DNA of 64,000 nt from positions 65,002 through 129,001 of the forward strand of contig CABMDC010000004.1 in assembly GCA_902384795.1 (NCBI GenBank), written 5' to 3'. Shown here in pieces: positions 51,630 through 59,686 of this stretch (positions within the stretch are counted from its first letter, which is position 1; every line of letters begins with the position of its first letter). Both the position numbers and the translations under genes were made by a program. The DNA comes from Candidatus Gugararchaeum adminiculabundum. GTDB taxonomy: Archaea; Micrarchaeota; Micrarchaeia; Burarchaeales; Gugararchaeaceae. Under the pieces are notes generated by a model. It searched no databases. It had not been told where the DNA came from and saw only the letters and a list, made by a program, of their open reading frames with translations.

Positions 51630-52718
51630 ATGGCAATGGATTTTGCGACGGTTGAGGCTACGCCCAATATTGCATTGGTGAAATACTGGGGGAAAAGGAA
51701 CGAAGAGCTTGTGCTCCCTGTTTCCGGAAGCATCAGCGCTACCATGAGTTTTGAATTGAAAACTCGCACGTCAATTGCTTTTTCGGACAAAATTTCCTCG
51801 GATGAAGTTTATGTGAACGGAGAGAAAATTACAGGCGAGCATTTGCTCGGGGCGGGCAAGTGCCTTGATTTTATTAGGAAAGCGGCAAACGTTCGCAACG
51901 GAAAAAAAGCGAGAATTGCTTCCATCAACTGTTTCCCAACAGCGGCTGGTTTGGCTTCTTCGGCGAGCGGCTATGCCGCACTCGCGTGCGCTGCCAATGC
52001 CGCGCTTAATGCCGGCTTGAAAGGCGAGCAGCTTTCGATTGCTGCTAGACTTGGTTCGGGTTCTGCTTCTCGCTCGGTTTACGGCGGATTCGCTGAATGG
52101 CTGGCTGGCAAGAAAAATGACGGCAGTGATTCCTATGCCGTGCAAATAAAAGATGAAAAGCACTGGCCTGAATTTCGCAATGTGATTGGCATTATTGGAA
52201 AGGAGAAAAAGAAAGTTTCATCCCGCGCAGGCATGAAAGAAACTGTGAAAACGAGCGCGTACTATAAAGAGTGGATGGCGCGCCATGATTCCGTTTTGGA
52301 CACTGCGCGCAAGGCAATTCTTTCCAAGGATTTGAGCAAGCTGCTTGCAACAATTATGAAGGAATCCGATGACATGCACCACTCCATGGCTGACACGACC
52401 CCGCCCATAATTTACATGAATGAGCTGAGCCACTCGGTTGTTAAAAAAATCAGGGAGTTCAATGATTCGCTTGGCTCAATTGAAGCGGGTTATACTTTTG
52501 ATGCCGGCCCAAACCCTCACGTTTACACCGTTCAGAAGCATGCAAAAGCAATTGAGAAAATCCTGCTTGAAGTGGATGGAATGCAGGATGTGATCACCTG
52601 TTCGGTTGGAAGCGGACCGCGCGTTTTGAAGGATAAGAAAGAAAGTTTGCTTGACGAGAACGGGAATGCGAAGAAATGCTCGTACGATGAGATTAAAAGA
52701 AAAATCATAATTGAGTGA
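51630..52718 (+). CDS. mvaD: Diphosphomevalonate decarboxylase
   Basis: This enzyme converts mevalonate-5-diphosphate and ATP to isopentenyl diphosphate. There are 362 residues. N-I-A-L-V-K18-Y-W-G-K is the diagnostic N-terminal motif, INCFPTAAGLASSASGYAAL is the ATP loop, GSGSASRSVYGGFAEW carries the Arg/Ser that grip the diphosphate, and YTFDAGPNPHVY has the catalytic Asp. These features, together with an ERG8-type kinase gene overlapping its stop by four bases, argue for diphosphomevalonate use and not the phosphomevalonate decarboxylase of haloarchaea. ATG 51636 is an alternative start. Confidence 0.95.
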   Translation: MAMDFATVEATPNIALVKYWGKRNEELVLPVSGSISATMSFELKTRTSIAFSDKISSDEVYVNGEKITGEHLLGAGKCLDFIRKAANVRNGKKARIASINCFPTAAGLASSASGYAALACAANAALNAGLKGEQLSIAARLGSGSASRSVYGGFAEWLAGKKNDGSDSYAVQIKDEKHWPEFRNVIGIIGKEKKKVSSRAGMKETVKTSAYYKEWMARHDSVLDTARKAILSKDLSKLLATIMKESDDMHHSMADTTPPIIYMNELSHSVVKKIREFNDSLGSIEAGYTFDAGPNPHVYTVQKHAKAIEKILLEVDGMQDVITCSVGSGPRVLKDKKESLLDENGNAKKCSYDEIKRKIIIE

Positions 52719-53902
52719 AACTGATGGACAAATTTTCAGCTCCTGGAAAAATCCTTTTGCTTGGCGGCTACTCAGTCCTGGAAAAGGGAAACGTGGGTTA
52801 TGTGATTGCACTGGACCGGAGAGTGAGGGCCAGCGCAGAAGCAATTGACGGGGGAATTGTCGAGATTGAAATGCCCCAGTTCAATATTTCCGCTTCAGGC
52901 GAATTTGACACAGTTGGCTGGAAAATAAAATTGGATTCCGCTGACGAGTGGCAGGCCCAGCAGACCAAATTCGCGCGCGCATGCATTGAAAACACTCTCC
53001 GCTATTATGCAAGCAAGGGGAAGAAAGTGCGCGGAATACGGGTCACTGCCCAGAATGACGAGGGTTTCACATTCAAGGCCGGAACCCTGAAAAGCGGATT
53101 CGGCTCAAGCGCTGCTGCCACTGTTTCCATGACTTTTGCAATTGCAGATGCGCTTGGGGTTGACGCGCTAAGGGAGCTGAGAATTAATCACAGGCTTGCC
53201 CAGTATTCGCATTCTTCCGCGCAGGGGAAAGTGGGCTCTGGCTTTGATGTCGCTTGCTCAACTTTTGGAACAATAAAATGGCAGAGGTATTCGCCTGAAT
53301 TCGCTTCAGGTGAAATCCCGCAGACCATTGACAAAACCTGGGACTGCAATGCTGAGAAAGTGGCGCTTCCTCCGGGCTGGATTCTGGAAGTTGGGTTTAC
53401 CGGAAAAAGTGCGAGCACTAGTTCCATGGTGAAACAGTTGTATGAATTCAAGGCCAAGGAGCCTGACGCCTATTCCGCTTACATGAAAAAAATCAATGGC
53501 GAGAATTTGAAGGCGATAAGCGCGCTGGATGAGATTGGAAAGTTTGCCAAGAATGACCCGAAAGAGTATGAAAAAGCGTTGGCTGAACCGGCTTCCAACC
53601 CGCTTCTTCTCAAATTCCATTCTTCGTTTGTCTCTGGCCGCGAGCTCCTGAAAGAATTAGGCGAGAAATCAGGCGTTGCAATTGAACCCCAGGAACTTTC
53701 AGGGTTGATTGAAATTGCCGAAGGGCGCGGAGCTTTCTGCGCCAAATTGCCAGGAGCAGGCGGAGGGGACTCAGTGGTTGCAATCTGCTTTAGCAAAGAA
53801 GGGCAGGCAAGCGTAAGAAGCGCCTGGAAGAAATTGGGAATCACTCCGATTGATGTTTCTGCTTCAAGCGAGGGAGTGAAAAAGGATTTGCACCTAATCT
53901 AA
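52715..53902 (+). CDS. Phosphomevalonate kinase (ERG8/GHMP type)
   Basis: This GHMP kinase phosphorylates mevalonate-5-phosphate to the diphosphate. There are 395 residues from GTG 52715 (overlapping the mvaD stop as GTGA; ATG 52724 is the other candidate). Motif 1: SAPGKILLLGGYSVLEKGNVGYVIALDRRV, where GGYxVLE is typical of ERG8 kinases. ATP loop: LKSGFGSSAAATVSM. AQGKVGSGFDVACSTFGT is the ERG8 SGxGxDVA motif. Motif 3: AKLPGAGGGDSVVAI. Full mevalonate-to-IPP conversion by three ATP-dependent enzymes is common in eukaryotes, some bacteria and Sulfolobales; most other archaea use modified routes. Confidence 0.9.
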   Translation: MKLMDKFSAPGKILLLGGYSVLEKGNVGYVIALDRRVRASAEAIDGGIVEIEMPQFNISASGEFDTVGWKIKLDSADEWQAQQTKFARACIENTLRYYASKGKKVRGIRVTAQNDEGFTFKAGTLKSGFGSSAAATVSMTFAIADALGVDALRELRINHRLAQYSHSSAQGKVGSGFDVACSTFGTIKWQRYSPEFASGEIPQTIDKTWDCNAEKVALPPGWILEVGFTGKSASTSSMVKQLYEFKAKEPDAYSAYMKKINGENLKAISALDEIGKFAKNDPKEYEKALAEPASNPLLLKFHSSFVSGRELLKELGEKSGVAIEPQELSGLIEIAEGRGAFCAKLPGAGGGDSVVAICFSKEGQASVRSAWKKLGITPIDVSASSEGVKKDLHLI

Positions 53903-53936
53903 TAGCTTTTTATTCCCTGAATTCCCAATATCATTG

Positions 53937-55242
53937 ATGAAACCTTCCCTGCGGTCAGAGGCGCTCAAAAACCTGAAGATTTCCGATTTGGCGCCAGAGC
54001 ATCTGGAAACCATCCAGAATGTGCTTGAACAGGTTGGCGCTGAAGTGAATCTTTCATCCAAAAAAGACCTTTCCTTTATATCCGCGATTTGGAAAGCTGA
54101 AAAGCGCAGGGGAAGGAAGGCGGACCAGAGAAATTTGAAACTTGTGGAAACCATGGCAACTTTTGCAGCGAACATCCAAGCGAATACGATTAGAGCCGCT
54201 AGGCAAGTCCCTGCGAAAGTAGATCCGAGAATGGCAGAGGTTGCCGTGCAGGTGCGCAAAGCGTTTGAGCTGCAACAGGGAAAGGGAATGACAGGCACCA
54301 TTGCAAAGGGGGAAAAGGGGCTTGATGAAAAATTCGGCATTGTGCGGCTTTGTGAAGAGAATGTTTCTGAGAAGCCAAGGGCGCTGGGGAAGCTGGAATT
54401 TGATTATTTGTTTGACCAGCTCTGGAAACTGCTCACGGCCAATTTCCCGGATTCTGAAATCGAAACCAAGGCGCAGTACAGGGCATATTTTTATGACCCG
54501 TACAGGGAAACGTTCCATGCGGACGTTGCAGTGACTGAAAACGGGGAAGTGATAGGCGCGTGCCTGTGGAGCCATCCTAAGGGCAAGAACCTGATAATGC
54601 CGAACATCATAGTGACAAAGGGCAAAAGCAGGATGAACAAAGTGTCGGCAGCGCTTCTCGGGAACATGATGGTGCAGGCGAATGACACAGCAAAAATCGA
54701 AAGAGGGGAGAAGCAGATTGACTACATTATTGCTGAAATTGAAAAACCGGACGGGGCTGAAAAGGACATTGAGATGCGGGAGCTCCGCTTTATGCGCGCC
54801 GAATTCCATGATACTTTTACGCACGTAAAGACCGTGAAATGCGAAAACGGGCAGCCGCTTGAATACTGGATACCGGACATGAAAGCCAAGACGAAAAAGA
54901 GGAAAGACCCGAATGCGAAGCTTGACGAGGAGAAGCCTGCTGTTCACATTCATCAAAGTCGGAGAAACCGGAGGAGTCCCTGCGCGCGAAACAGGCGGGC
55001 TTGTTTACTGGTTTTACAAGGACTATTTGGGGGAGGAATGCGCGGACGTAAGGGAGGAGGACATTAACAGGCTGCTTGCGAGGACTTTGAACCAGCTTGG
55101 CCCTTCGAAGAAAATCACCGCCGGAATGATTGAGAAGAAGGGGAAGGAAGTGCTTAAGCTTATTTCTGAAGAAAGATTGGAGCCAATGACAATAATGGAA
55201 ACAGCCATTAATTTGGACCAGAGGCTTAGGCCAAGGGGATAG
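53937..55242 (+). pseudogene. GNAT-like protein gene with a frameshift near 54930-54945
   Basis: Two overlapping frames are parts of one gene. The first, from ATG 53937, is coherent to about DPNAKLDEEKP: a helical N-domain, then an acetyltransferase-like core (FHADVAVTENGEVIGACLWSHP, NIIVTKGKSRMNKVSAALLGNMM, ELRFMRAEFHDTFTHVKTV). It then turns into Arg-rich nonsense (QSRRNRRSPCARNRR) until 55067. The next frame, entered by skipping one base (+1), reads SLLFTFIKVGETGGVPARETGGLVYWFYKDYLGEECADVREEDINRLL and on to 55242, which looks like real protein. A one-base insertion, a programmed +1 shift, or a sequencing error would explain this. A separate downstream gene from ATG 54913 is less likely. 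Function uncertain. Confidence 0.65.
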
Positions 55243-55257
55243 GCGAACGGGTTCTGT

Positions 55258-55881
55258 TCAACGCTTGAGATCTTCGAGCCGGACTAATTTACCTGGAGTA
55301 TTGTTCTCGATATCTCGATCTAATTCTTCTACCAATTTCTTTTCCCTTTTTGTCAGCACATAGCCGAATCTCCTTAAATCCGCATTTATCTGCGCCTTTG
55401 AAGCGAATTTTCCATAGGGGGTTTGCCTGATCCTTTCCTTTTCAATTCTGCTCCGCTCGTGAAAAACTATTTCATTTCCGTAGTATGAAAGCAGCTTTGC
55501 GATCTTCTTTGCCCGGTATGTTCCCTTTTCATTGTTTCGCTTTATTCTGTCTGAAATGACCAACCTTGCACTCATCTTCTTGTTCACCACGTGGATTTGA
55601 TTTGACTGGGCCCAGGAAATTCCCAAGGCTTCCTGCGCAGTGGAGCAGCTGTAGTAAAAGTCATTGCTCTTTAGGAACAGGGCTATTGCTCCGGACAATA
55701 CCCTGAGGGGGCTTTCGATGAACTGTCCCCTTCTTTCCTCGGGCAATGGAACGTAGTAGATTCCCTTGAAAGGGGTCGGAAAGAGCTTTAGCCCGGAGTA
55801 CATGTCTGTAATCTGCTTTTTGGTGTAACCCTCTTGCAGCAGCTGCTCAAAACTAATTACCTGCTTTGGAAGCATTTTCAA
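55258..55881 (-). CDS. AbiEi-like regulator/antitoxin candidate
   Basis: There are 207 residues. The N-terminus (ISFEQLLQEGYTKKQITDMYSGLKLFPTPFKGIYYVP) is a winged-helix/HTH of the kind in AbiEi antitoxins and related type IV regulators. The middle (SPLRVLSGAIALFLKSNDFYYSCSTAQEALGISWAQSNQIHVVNKK) matches the AbiEi-like pattern of sensing whether the partner is present. The C-terminus is basic. The start is TTG 55881 or ATG 55875, and it overlaps the end of the upstream nucleotidyltransferase gene by 20-30 bases. In classic AbiE systems the antitoxin gene comes first; here it is second. Confidence 0.7.
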   Translation of the reverse strand: MKMLPKQVISFEQLLQEGYTKKQITDMYSGLKLFPTPFKGIYYVPLPEERRGQFIESPLRVLSGAIALFLKSNDFYYSCSTAQEALGISWAQSNQIHVVNKKMSARLVISDRIKRNNEKGTYRAKKIAKLLSYYGNEIVFHERSRIEKERIRQTPYGKFASKAQINADLRRFGYVLTKREKKLVEELDRDIENNTPGKLVRLEDLKR

Positions 55882-56455
55882 TCACCTTGCTGAAAAAATC
55901 CCGGTCCTCCTCGTTCAGCGTAATGTTTCGTATCTCGCCGAAATTTTTAGGAAAACCGAATTTTGCAATCAGTTCCCTGATTTTTTCAAATCCTTGTTTC
56001 TTGCTCTTTAGGATGAAAATAATATCGTACAAATCCCTTGCTTCCATTCTTTCGGAATAGCTCTGCAATTTCATCTCAAAGATATCGTCCAAAGATGCGA
56101 CTCTCAATTTTGCATTTCCAAAAGAGTGCTCGTCGAATTTCTTTATTTTGTAATCCGGAATGAAAACTTCCACTTTTATGCTGGTGTCCTCAAACTGGAT
56201 GACGAACTGATTTGTGTACACTCCGCTGCTTGTCCTGAATCCTTTCCTGCTCAGGCATCCCTTCAATGTTTCTTTCATTTTTGCCGCATTGCCTTCAAGC
56301 GGAACAAAATCCAGGTCAATGCTAATCCTGTGCTTCAGATGGAAAAGCGCCAATGCGGTTCCGCCAACAAGGATGAACTTCTTTTGTGTGCACTCGGCGA
56401 CATCTGGAAGGATTTCCAGCACCCGCTTGTACTTGGAGTAAAACCGCTCATCCAT
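55853..56455 (-). CDS. AbiEii-type nucleotidyltransferase toxin candidate
   Basis: There are 200 residues of the AbiEii/AbiGii (DUF1814) nucleotidyltransferase family. The signature KFILVGGTALALFHLKHRISIDLDFVPL holds the GG(T)A motif and the D-x-D metal site. DTSIKVEVFIP and VASLDDIFEMKLQSYSERMEARDLYDI (K...R..RDLYD) are the other hallmarks. Known relatives transfer nucleotides to tRNA or other targets and act in phage defence. The TATA box GCTATTTATAGG lies about 25 bases upstream, and a 25-bp palindrome stands just beyond it. It is the first gene of the pair. Confidence 0.85.
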   Translation of the reverse strand: MDERFYSKYKRVLEILPDVAECTQKKFILVGGTALALFHLKHRISIDLDFVPLEGNAAKMKETLKGCLSRKGFRTSSGVYTNQFVIQFEDTSIKVEVFIPDYKIKKFDEHSFGNAKLRVASLDDIFEMKLQSYSERMEARDLYDIIFILKSKKQGFEKIRELIAKFGFPKNFGEIRNITLNEEDRDFFSKVIENASKAGN

Positions 56456-56494
56456 GCATGTATTCTGGCAGAACCCCTATAAATAGCTTTTGGT

Positions 56495-56519
56495 CTAGAT
56501 TAAAGAATCTTTAATCTAG
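56495..56519. promoter_or_regulatory. 25-bp palindrome upstream of the AbiE-like operon
   Basis: The arms CTAGATTAAAGA (56495-56506) and TCTTTAATCTAG (56508-56519) are perfect with a single central A. It lies upstream of the TATA box of the AbiEii gene (about 56478-56488) and about 90 bases from the divergent NUDIX gene. It is probably the operator for the AbiEi-like protein. Confidence 0.65.
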
Positions 56520-56612
56520 CAGGGAAACTTCCGAGAGAAGCCAATTTTGGGCTATTTGTAGTGGGGAAGAGTTGACTGGAAACTTAAAAATCAGTAGGCA
56601 CTACAAATATGC

Positions 56613-57122
56613 ATGGGAAAAGTTTACCGCGTTAATGACAAGCTGGAGTTATTGGAATTAGTTGACTTTAAGGAAGCGGATGAAAAGGAGATTCCGCAGG
56701 CTGTTTCTTTTGTGATTGTTGAACGAAAGGATGGAAAGGTGTTCCTTCAGTATAGGCCTAAGGGAAGAGTGCGCAATCCCCTCAAATTCACTTCTTCCGC
56801 TTCTGGCCACGTTGATGAAGATGAAGACTATCTGGAAGCAGCTGGACGCGAATTGCGCGAAGAATTGGGGATTACAGTGGAGCAGAATAAGCTGAAGCTG
56901 ATTGGCACTGTTCCCAAATTTACGCATCGCGGCAAGGTTTACCTTGTTCGGACTGATTCACCCCTATTCCCAGACCCTGGCGAGGTTGATGCCGCTGGCT
57001 CTGGCTGGTTTTCCCTAGCTGAAGTGAAGGAAATGGTGGAGAAGACTCCGGAGAAATTCACGCGCGGTGGATTGCAGGCATTCCAGGCCTATTTGAAACA
57101 CTCCCACGTAGGAAAGGCTTAG
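56613..57122 (+). CDS. NUDIX hydrolase
   Basis: This 169-residue hydrolase cleaves nucleoside diphosphates linked to another group. The NUDIX box GX5EX7REUXEEXGU is intact: GHVDEDEDYLEAAGRELREELGI. FLQYRPKGRVRNPLKFTSSASGHV resembles the region before the box in isopentenyl-diphosphate isomerase (type I), which is also a NUDIX protein and would suit the nearby mevalonate genes. The isomerase's catalytic Cys and His-pair context is not present (SSASGHV), so IDI activity is unlikely. The specific substrate is unknown. Confidence 0.9.
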   Translation: MGKVYRVNDKLELLELVDFKEADEKEIPQAVSFVIVERKDGKVFLQYRPKGRVRNPLKFTSSASGHVDEDEDYLEAAGRELREELGITVEQNKLKLIGTVPKFTHRGKVYLVRTDSPLFPDPGEVDAAGSGWFSLAEVKEMVEKTPEKFTRGGLQAFQAYLKHSHVGKA

Positions 57123-57183
57123 GGACTTTGTTTGATGCCCGAATTGTGAAAATTATTTAAACATGCATAGCCCATATCTAACA

Positions 57184-57993
57184 ATGTACACTATTTTCGC
57201 GCCACCGCCAGGCATAAAAAAAGTTTCTGGAGGAGAGGCAGGCTTCAGGGAATTAAATATCCTGGAGAATTTACTGAACAAAGAGCAGCACAGGCTGTTC
57301 TGCAAGGCTGACGGCCTCATGAAACTGCACCTGTTGAAGCTTTCCGGATCTCTTCGAAGAATCAATGTGGAATTTTTCTCAGTGCATCCTTCTGAGGAAG
57401 TGGGGCAGCTGGTCGAGCATTATTCACAGGCGCATACGATACTTGTGAGAACTGACGCTGCGCACGTTGAGGTGAACGCTGAACAAAGGTGCGCGCAGCC
57501 CAGGGAAAAATTCGTGCGCCAGGGAAAAGCCGGGAGCGGGGAGAACGCGGCAAAACTTGAAAAGTTTTTGAAGAAGATTGAAGACTACGAGAAAAAATAT
57601 GGGATCAGGCTGAACGCGGTTGTTCTCCATTTGCCTGAATTCAACTACTCCTATATCGGAAGCGTGCAGATTGACCACGAAAACGGCCTGATTGAGTTCA
57701 ACCTGATGGAATTCCAGGAAGACACCGGGCGCCATGTAACTTTCAGGAAAATCGAAACCCAGAAGCCGCTGGCTTACCTGGAAACCGTAAAAGAAGGGAA
57801 GTCTTGCGTCACCATCGATAACGGGAACCCGAAAAACTCCTTTTTGGCGGAAAGCCTGAGGGAAACCGCATTTGAACTCCTAGAGCTGTACAGCCAGGGG
57901 TTTACGGAGATGGGATTTATTGTATACGAGGAAAACCCAGTGCCAACAGCGTACGACTGGATCAGGAAGGAAACCTTTGATCGGGTCGGCTGA
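57184..57993 (+). CDS. Unknown protein
   Basis: I do not recognise a family. From ATG 57184 the protein has 269 residues (ATG 57163 lies only about 10 bases after the TATA element TTATTTAAA and is too close to be used). It is soluble and mixed alpha/beta. A central Ala/Glu/Lys helix, GENAAKLEKFLKKIEDYEKKYG, separates an N-terminal domain (RRINVEFFSVHPSEEVGQLVEHYSQAHTILVRTDAAHVEVNAEQ) from a C-terminal one (AVVLHLPEFNYSYIGSVQIDHENGLIEFNLMEF; FELLELYSQGFTEMGFIVYEENPVPTAYDWIRKE). No motif suggests an enzyme class. Confidence 0.7.
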   Translation: MYTIFAPPPGIKKVSGGEAGFRELNILENLLNKEQHRLFCKADGLMKLHLLKLSGSLRRINVEFFSVHPSEEVGQLVEHYSQAHTILVRTDAAHVEVNAEQRCAQPREKFVRQGKAGSGENAAKLEKFLKKIEDYEKKYGIRLNAVVLHLPEFNYSYIGSVQIDHENGLIEFNLMEFQEDTGRHVTFRKIETQKPLAYLETVKEGKSCVTIDNGNPKNSFLAESLRETAFELLELYSQGFTEMGFIVYEENPVPTAYDWIRKETFDRVG

Positions 57994-58120
57994 AACCCAC
58001 AAATCAAAACGGATTTAACGACGATAGATAGTCACATTTATATTCTATGGCGTTGTTAATACTGTACTGTTTCTAGTAGAAGATTATTGCCTAGCAATAG
58101 TGCCGGGTGGGGTTGGGAGT

Positions 58121-59146
58121 ATGAGAATTGATCTGGTAGAGGAAAAGTTCACTTACGACGACATACTTATAGTGCCGCAGCACACTACGATTGGCAGCAG
58201 GACCGAGATTTCCACTGACCACATATTTGCTGGCATCAAAGTCGGCCTGCCAGTGATAAGCGCTGCCATGGACACTGTTACTACCTTTGAAATGGCCAAA
58301 GCGCTTCAGGCAAAAGGCGGACTTGCTGCCTTTCCCCGCGAATCCAAGATTGAAATTGCCCGCCAGCTTGCCAAGGACAAGGTGATTACCTCATCTTTCT
58401 ACTCCATTGGGGTGAATTACAAGCCCAATGAGCTTGAGGCACTGGACATTCTATCCCAGGCAGGCGGCAAGCAGCTCATCAACATTGACATTGCCCATGG
58501 AGACTGCGCCAAAATGGAAAAGGCGCTTGACTTCTATTCAAAGAAATACCCGAGCTTCATCCTGATGGCAGGGAATGTGGCAACCCCGGATGCTGCTCTT
58601 CGCCTGTCCAAAGCAGGGGCGGACATAGTGAAAGCCGGGATTGGGCCAGGGGCTGTTTGCTCCACGCGCATCAATACCGGAGTGGGGTATCCCCAGGCAA
58701 GCGCCATAATGGAAGTGCGCAAAAAGTACGATGGCGCGCTTGTTGCCGATGGAGGGGTGAATTACATAGGGGATGTGTGCAAGGCGCTGGCAATTGGCGC
58801 TGATGCGGTGATGATTGGAAGGCTGTTTGCGCAGACATCCGAATCCGCTGGCAAGATTGTCGAGATTGGGGGAAAGAAGTTCAAGGAATACAGGGGAATG
58901 GCCTCGCCCGCTGCCAAGGCGAACAGGAATGAGAAGGATTCAAAGCGGTTTGTTGAAGGGGAATCGTTCATGGTCCCTATTGAAGGCTCTGTTTTGACTG
59001 TTTTGGACAATATACGGGACGGATTGCTTTCCGCCATGAGCTACTCGGATTCGCGCACTATTAAAGAATTTAAAACCAAGGCTGATTTGGTTCGTATTTC
59101 TGGTGCGACTGCGCGCGAGAACTCGATACGGAAGGAATTGAAATAA
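58121..59146 (+). CDS. guaC: IMP dehydrogenase/GMP reductase family protein, GMP reductase-like
   Basis: This enzyme interconverts purine nucleotides on a TIM barrel. There are 341 residues from ATG 58121; no CBS domains are present, and the length is that of GMP reductase (about 345). FTYDDILIVPQHT and VISAAMDTVTTFEMAKAL are family N-terminal motifs. The active-site loop is GIGPGAVCSTRINTGVGYPQ with catalytic C180; GVGYPQ is GMP reductase-like. VADGGVNYIGDVCKALAIGADAVMIGRL follows, and YRGMASPAAKANR is the flap. GMP reductase (GMP to IMP) is more likely than IMP dehydrogenase, but a CBS-less IMPDH cannot be excluded. Its last 31 bases before the stop's final base are duplicated at 62102-62132. 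Confidence 0.88.
   Translation: MRIDLVEEKFTYDDILIVPQHTTIGSRTEISTDHIFAGIKVGLPVISAAMDTVTTFEMAKALQAKGGLAAFPRESKIEIARQLAKDKVITSSFYSIGVNYKPNELEALDILSQAGGKQLINIDIAHGDCAKMEKALDFYSKKYPSFILMAGNVATPDAALRLSKAGADIVKAGIGPGAVCSTRINTGVGYPQASAIMEVRKKYDGALVADGGVNYIGDVCKALAIGADAVMIGRLFAQTSESAGKIVEIGGKKFKEYRGMASPAAKANRNEKDSKRFVEGESFMVPIEGSVLTVLDNIRDGLLSAMSYSDSRTIKEFKTKADLVRISGATARENSIRKELK
59115..59145 (+). repeat. Repeat A: 3' end of guaC (copy 1)
   Basis: These 31 bases encode the last residues of GuaC (RENSIRKELK and the first two bases of the stop). They recur exactly at 62102-62132 and in part at 60305-60324. Copy 1 is the one inside the intact gene, hence the likely original. Confidence 0.85.
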
Positions 59147-59243
59147 GCTGGAACTATAATCGAGGATACTAGGGCGAGGACTGGATGCCCGAGAGAAAGA
59201 AAACAATTTAAATAGTACAGCTAATACAGTAAATGGGCATCGT

Positions 59244-59450
59244 ATGAAGGCAGATTTGGAAGTGCTGAGGGCTAAATTTCTGAAGGCGTATTCGTCAGTT
59301 CCGGATAAGCTTAGGGATGATGTAGTCGCCGTGGTAGACGACAAAACTTATAGCTGGAATTCTGCATTCATAGAAGTTAACGGAAAAACTCCCCTGGGAG
59401 ATAAGATTATTAGGAAGCTCGAAGAAATAGGTATGTTTGGGCAGAAGTGA
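59244..59450 (+). CDS. Small unknown protein, first gene of the peptidase trio
   Basis: There are 68 residues (MKADLEVLRAKFLKAYSSVPDKLRDDVVAVVD, then YSWNSAFIEVNGKTPLGDKIIRKLEEIGMFG). It has a helix-strand-helix layout and no membrane segment. I recall similar short proteins in archaeal genomes but know no function. A TATA box (TTTAAATAG, about 59205) is 35 bases upstream. The next gene begins with a GTGA overlap of four bases, so translation is coupled. Confidence 0.7.
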   Translation: MKADLEVLRAKFLKAYSSVPDKLRDDVVAVVDDKTYSWNSAFIEVNGKTPLGDKIIRKLEEIGMFGQK

Positions 59451-59686
59451 TCCGTATGGGCGAAGATTACGTAAAAGAACTTGTTATAGCACGATTGCGG
59501 ACTATTCCGCCGAATATTGGCTTTTCCGTAGGTTCCCATGGGGACTTCACAAGGGATGAAATAATCAATCAGGTCAGCAAAGGAACGGACATAGGAAAGG
59601 AGTTTGCTGCGATTGAAATCAAAATGCTTATTGATACCCCGAAGCTGGTTGGTCGGTTAAGTGGAAAAACGCCTTCTTCTCACTAG
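59447..59686 (+). CDS. Small unknown protein, second gene of the peptidase trio
   Basis: There are 79 residues from GTG 59447 (ATG 59456 is an alternative). It is helical with a GFSVGSHGDFTRDEIINQVSKGTDIG centre, which has the look of a compact HTH or adaptor. It overlaps the gene before it by four bases and the peptidase gene after it by 26 bases. The tight nesting of three frames argues that the products act together. It may be the switch or substrate of the CHAT-like peptidase, but that is a guess. Confidence 0.7.
   Translation: MIRMGEDYVKELVIARLRTIPPNIGFSVGSHGDFTRDEIINQVSKGTDIGKEFAAIEIKMLIDTPKLVGRLSGKTPSSH

Noticed and set aside
56613-57122. NUDIX protein as type I isopentenyl-diphosphate isomerase
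   Set aside because: The NUDIX box is present and mevalonate genes are near, but the isomerase's active-site Cys and surrounding motif are absent.
58085-58099. Small hairpin TATTGC/GCAATA before guaC as a purine riboswitch
   Set aside because: Six pairs with a three-base loop and no conserved aptamer sequence; too weak to call.
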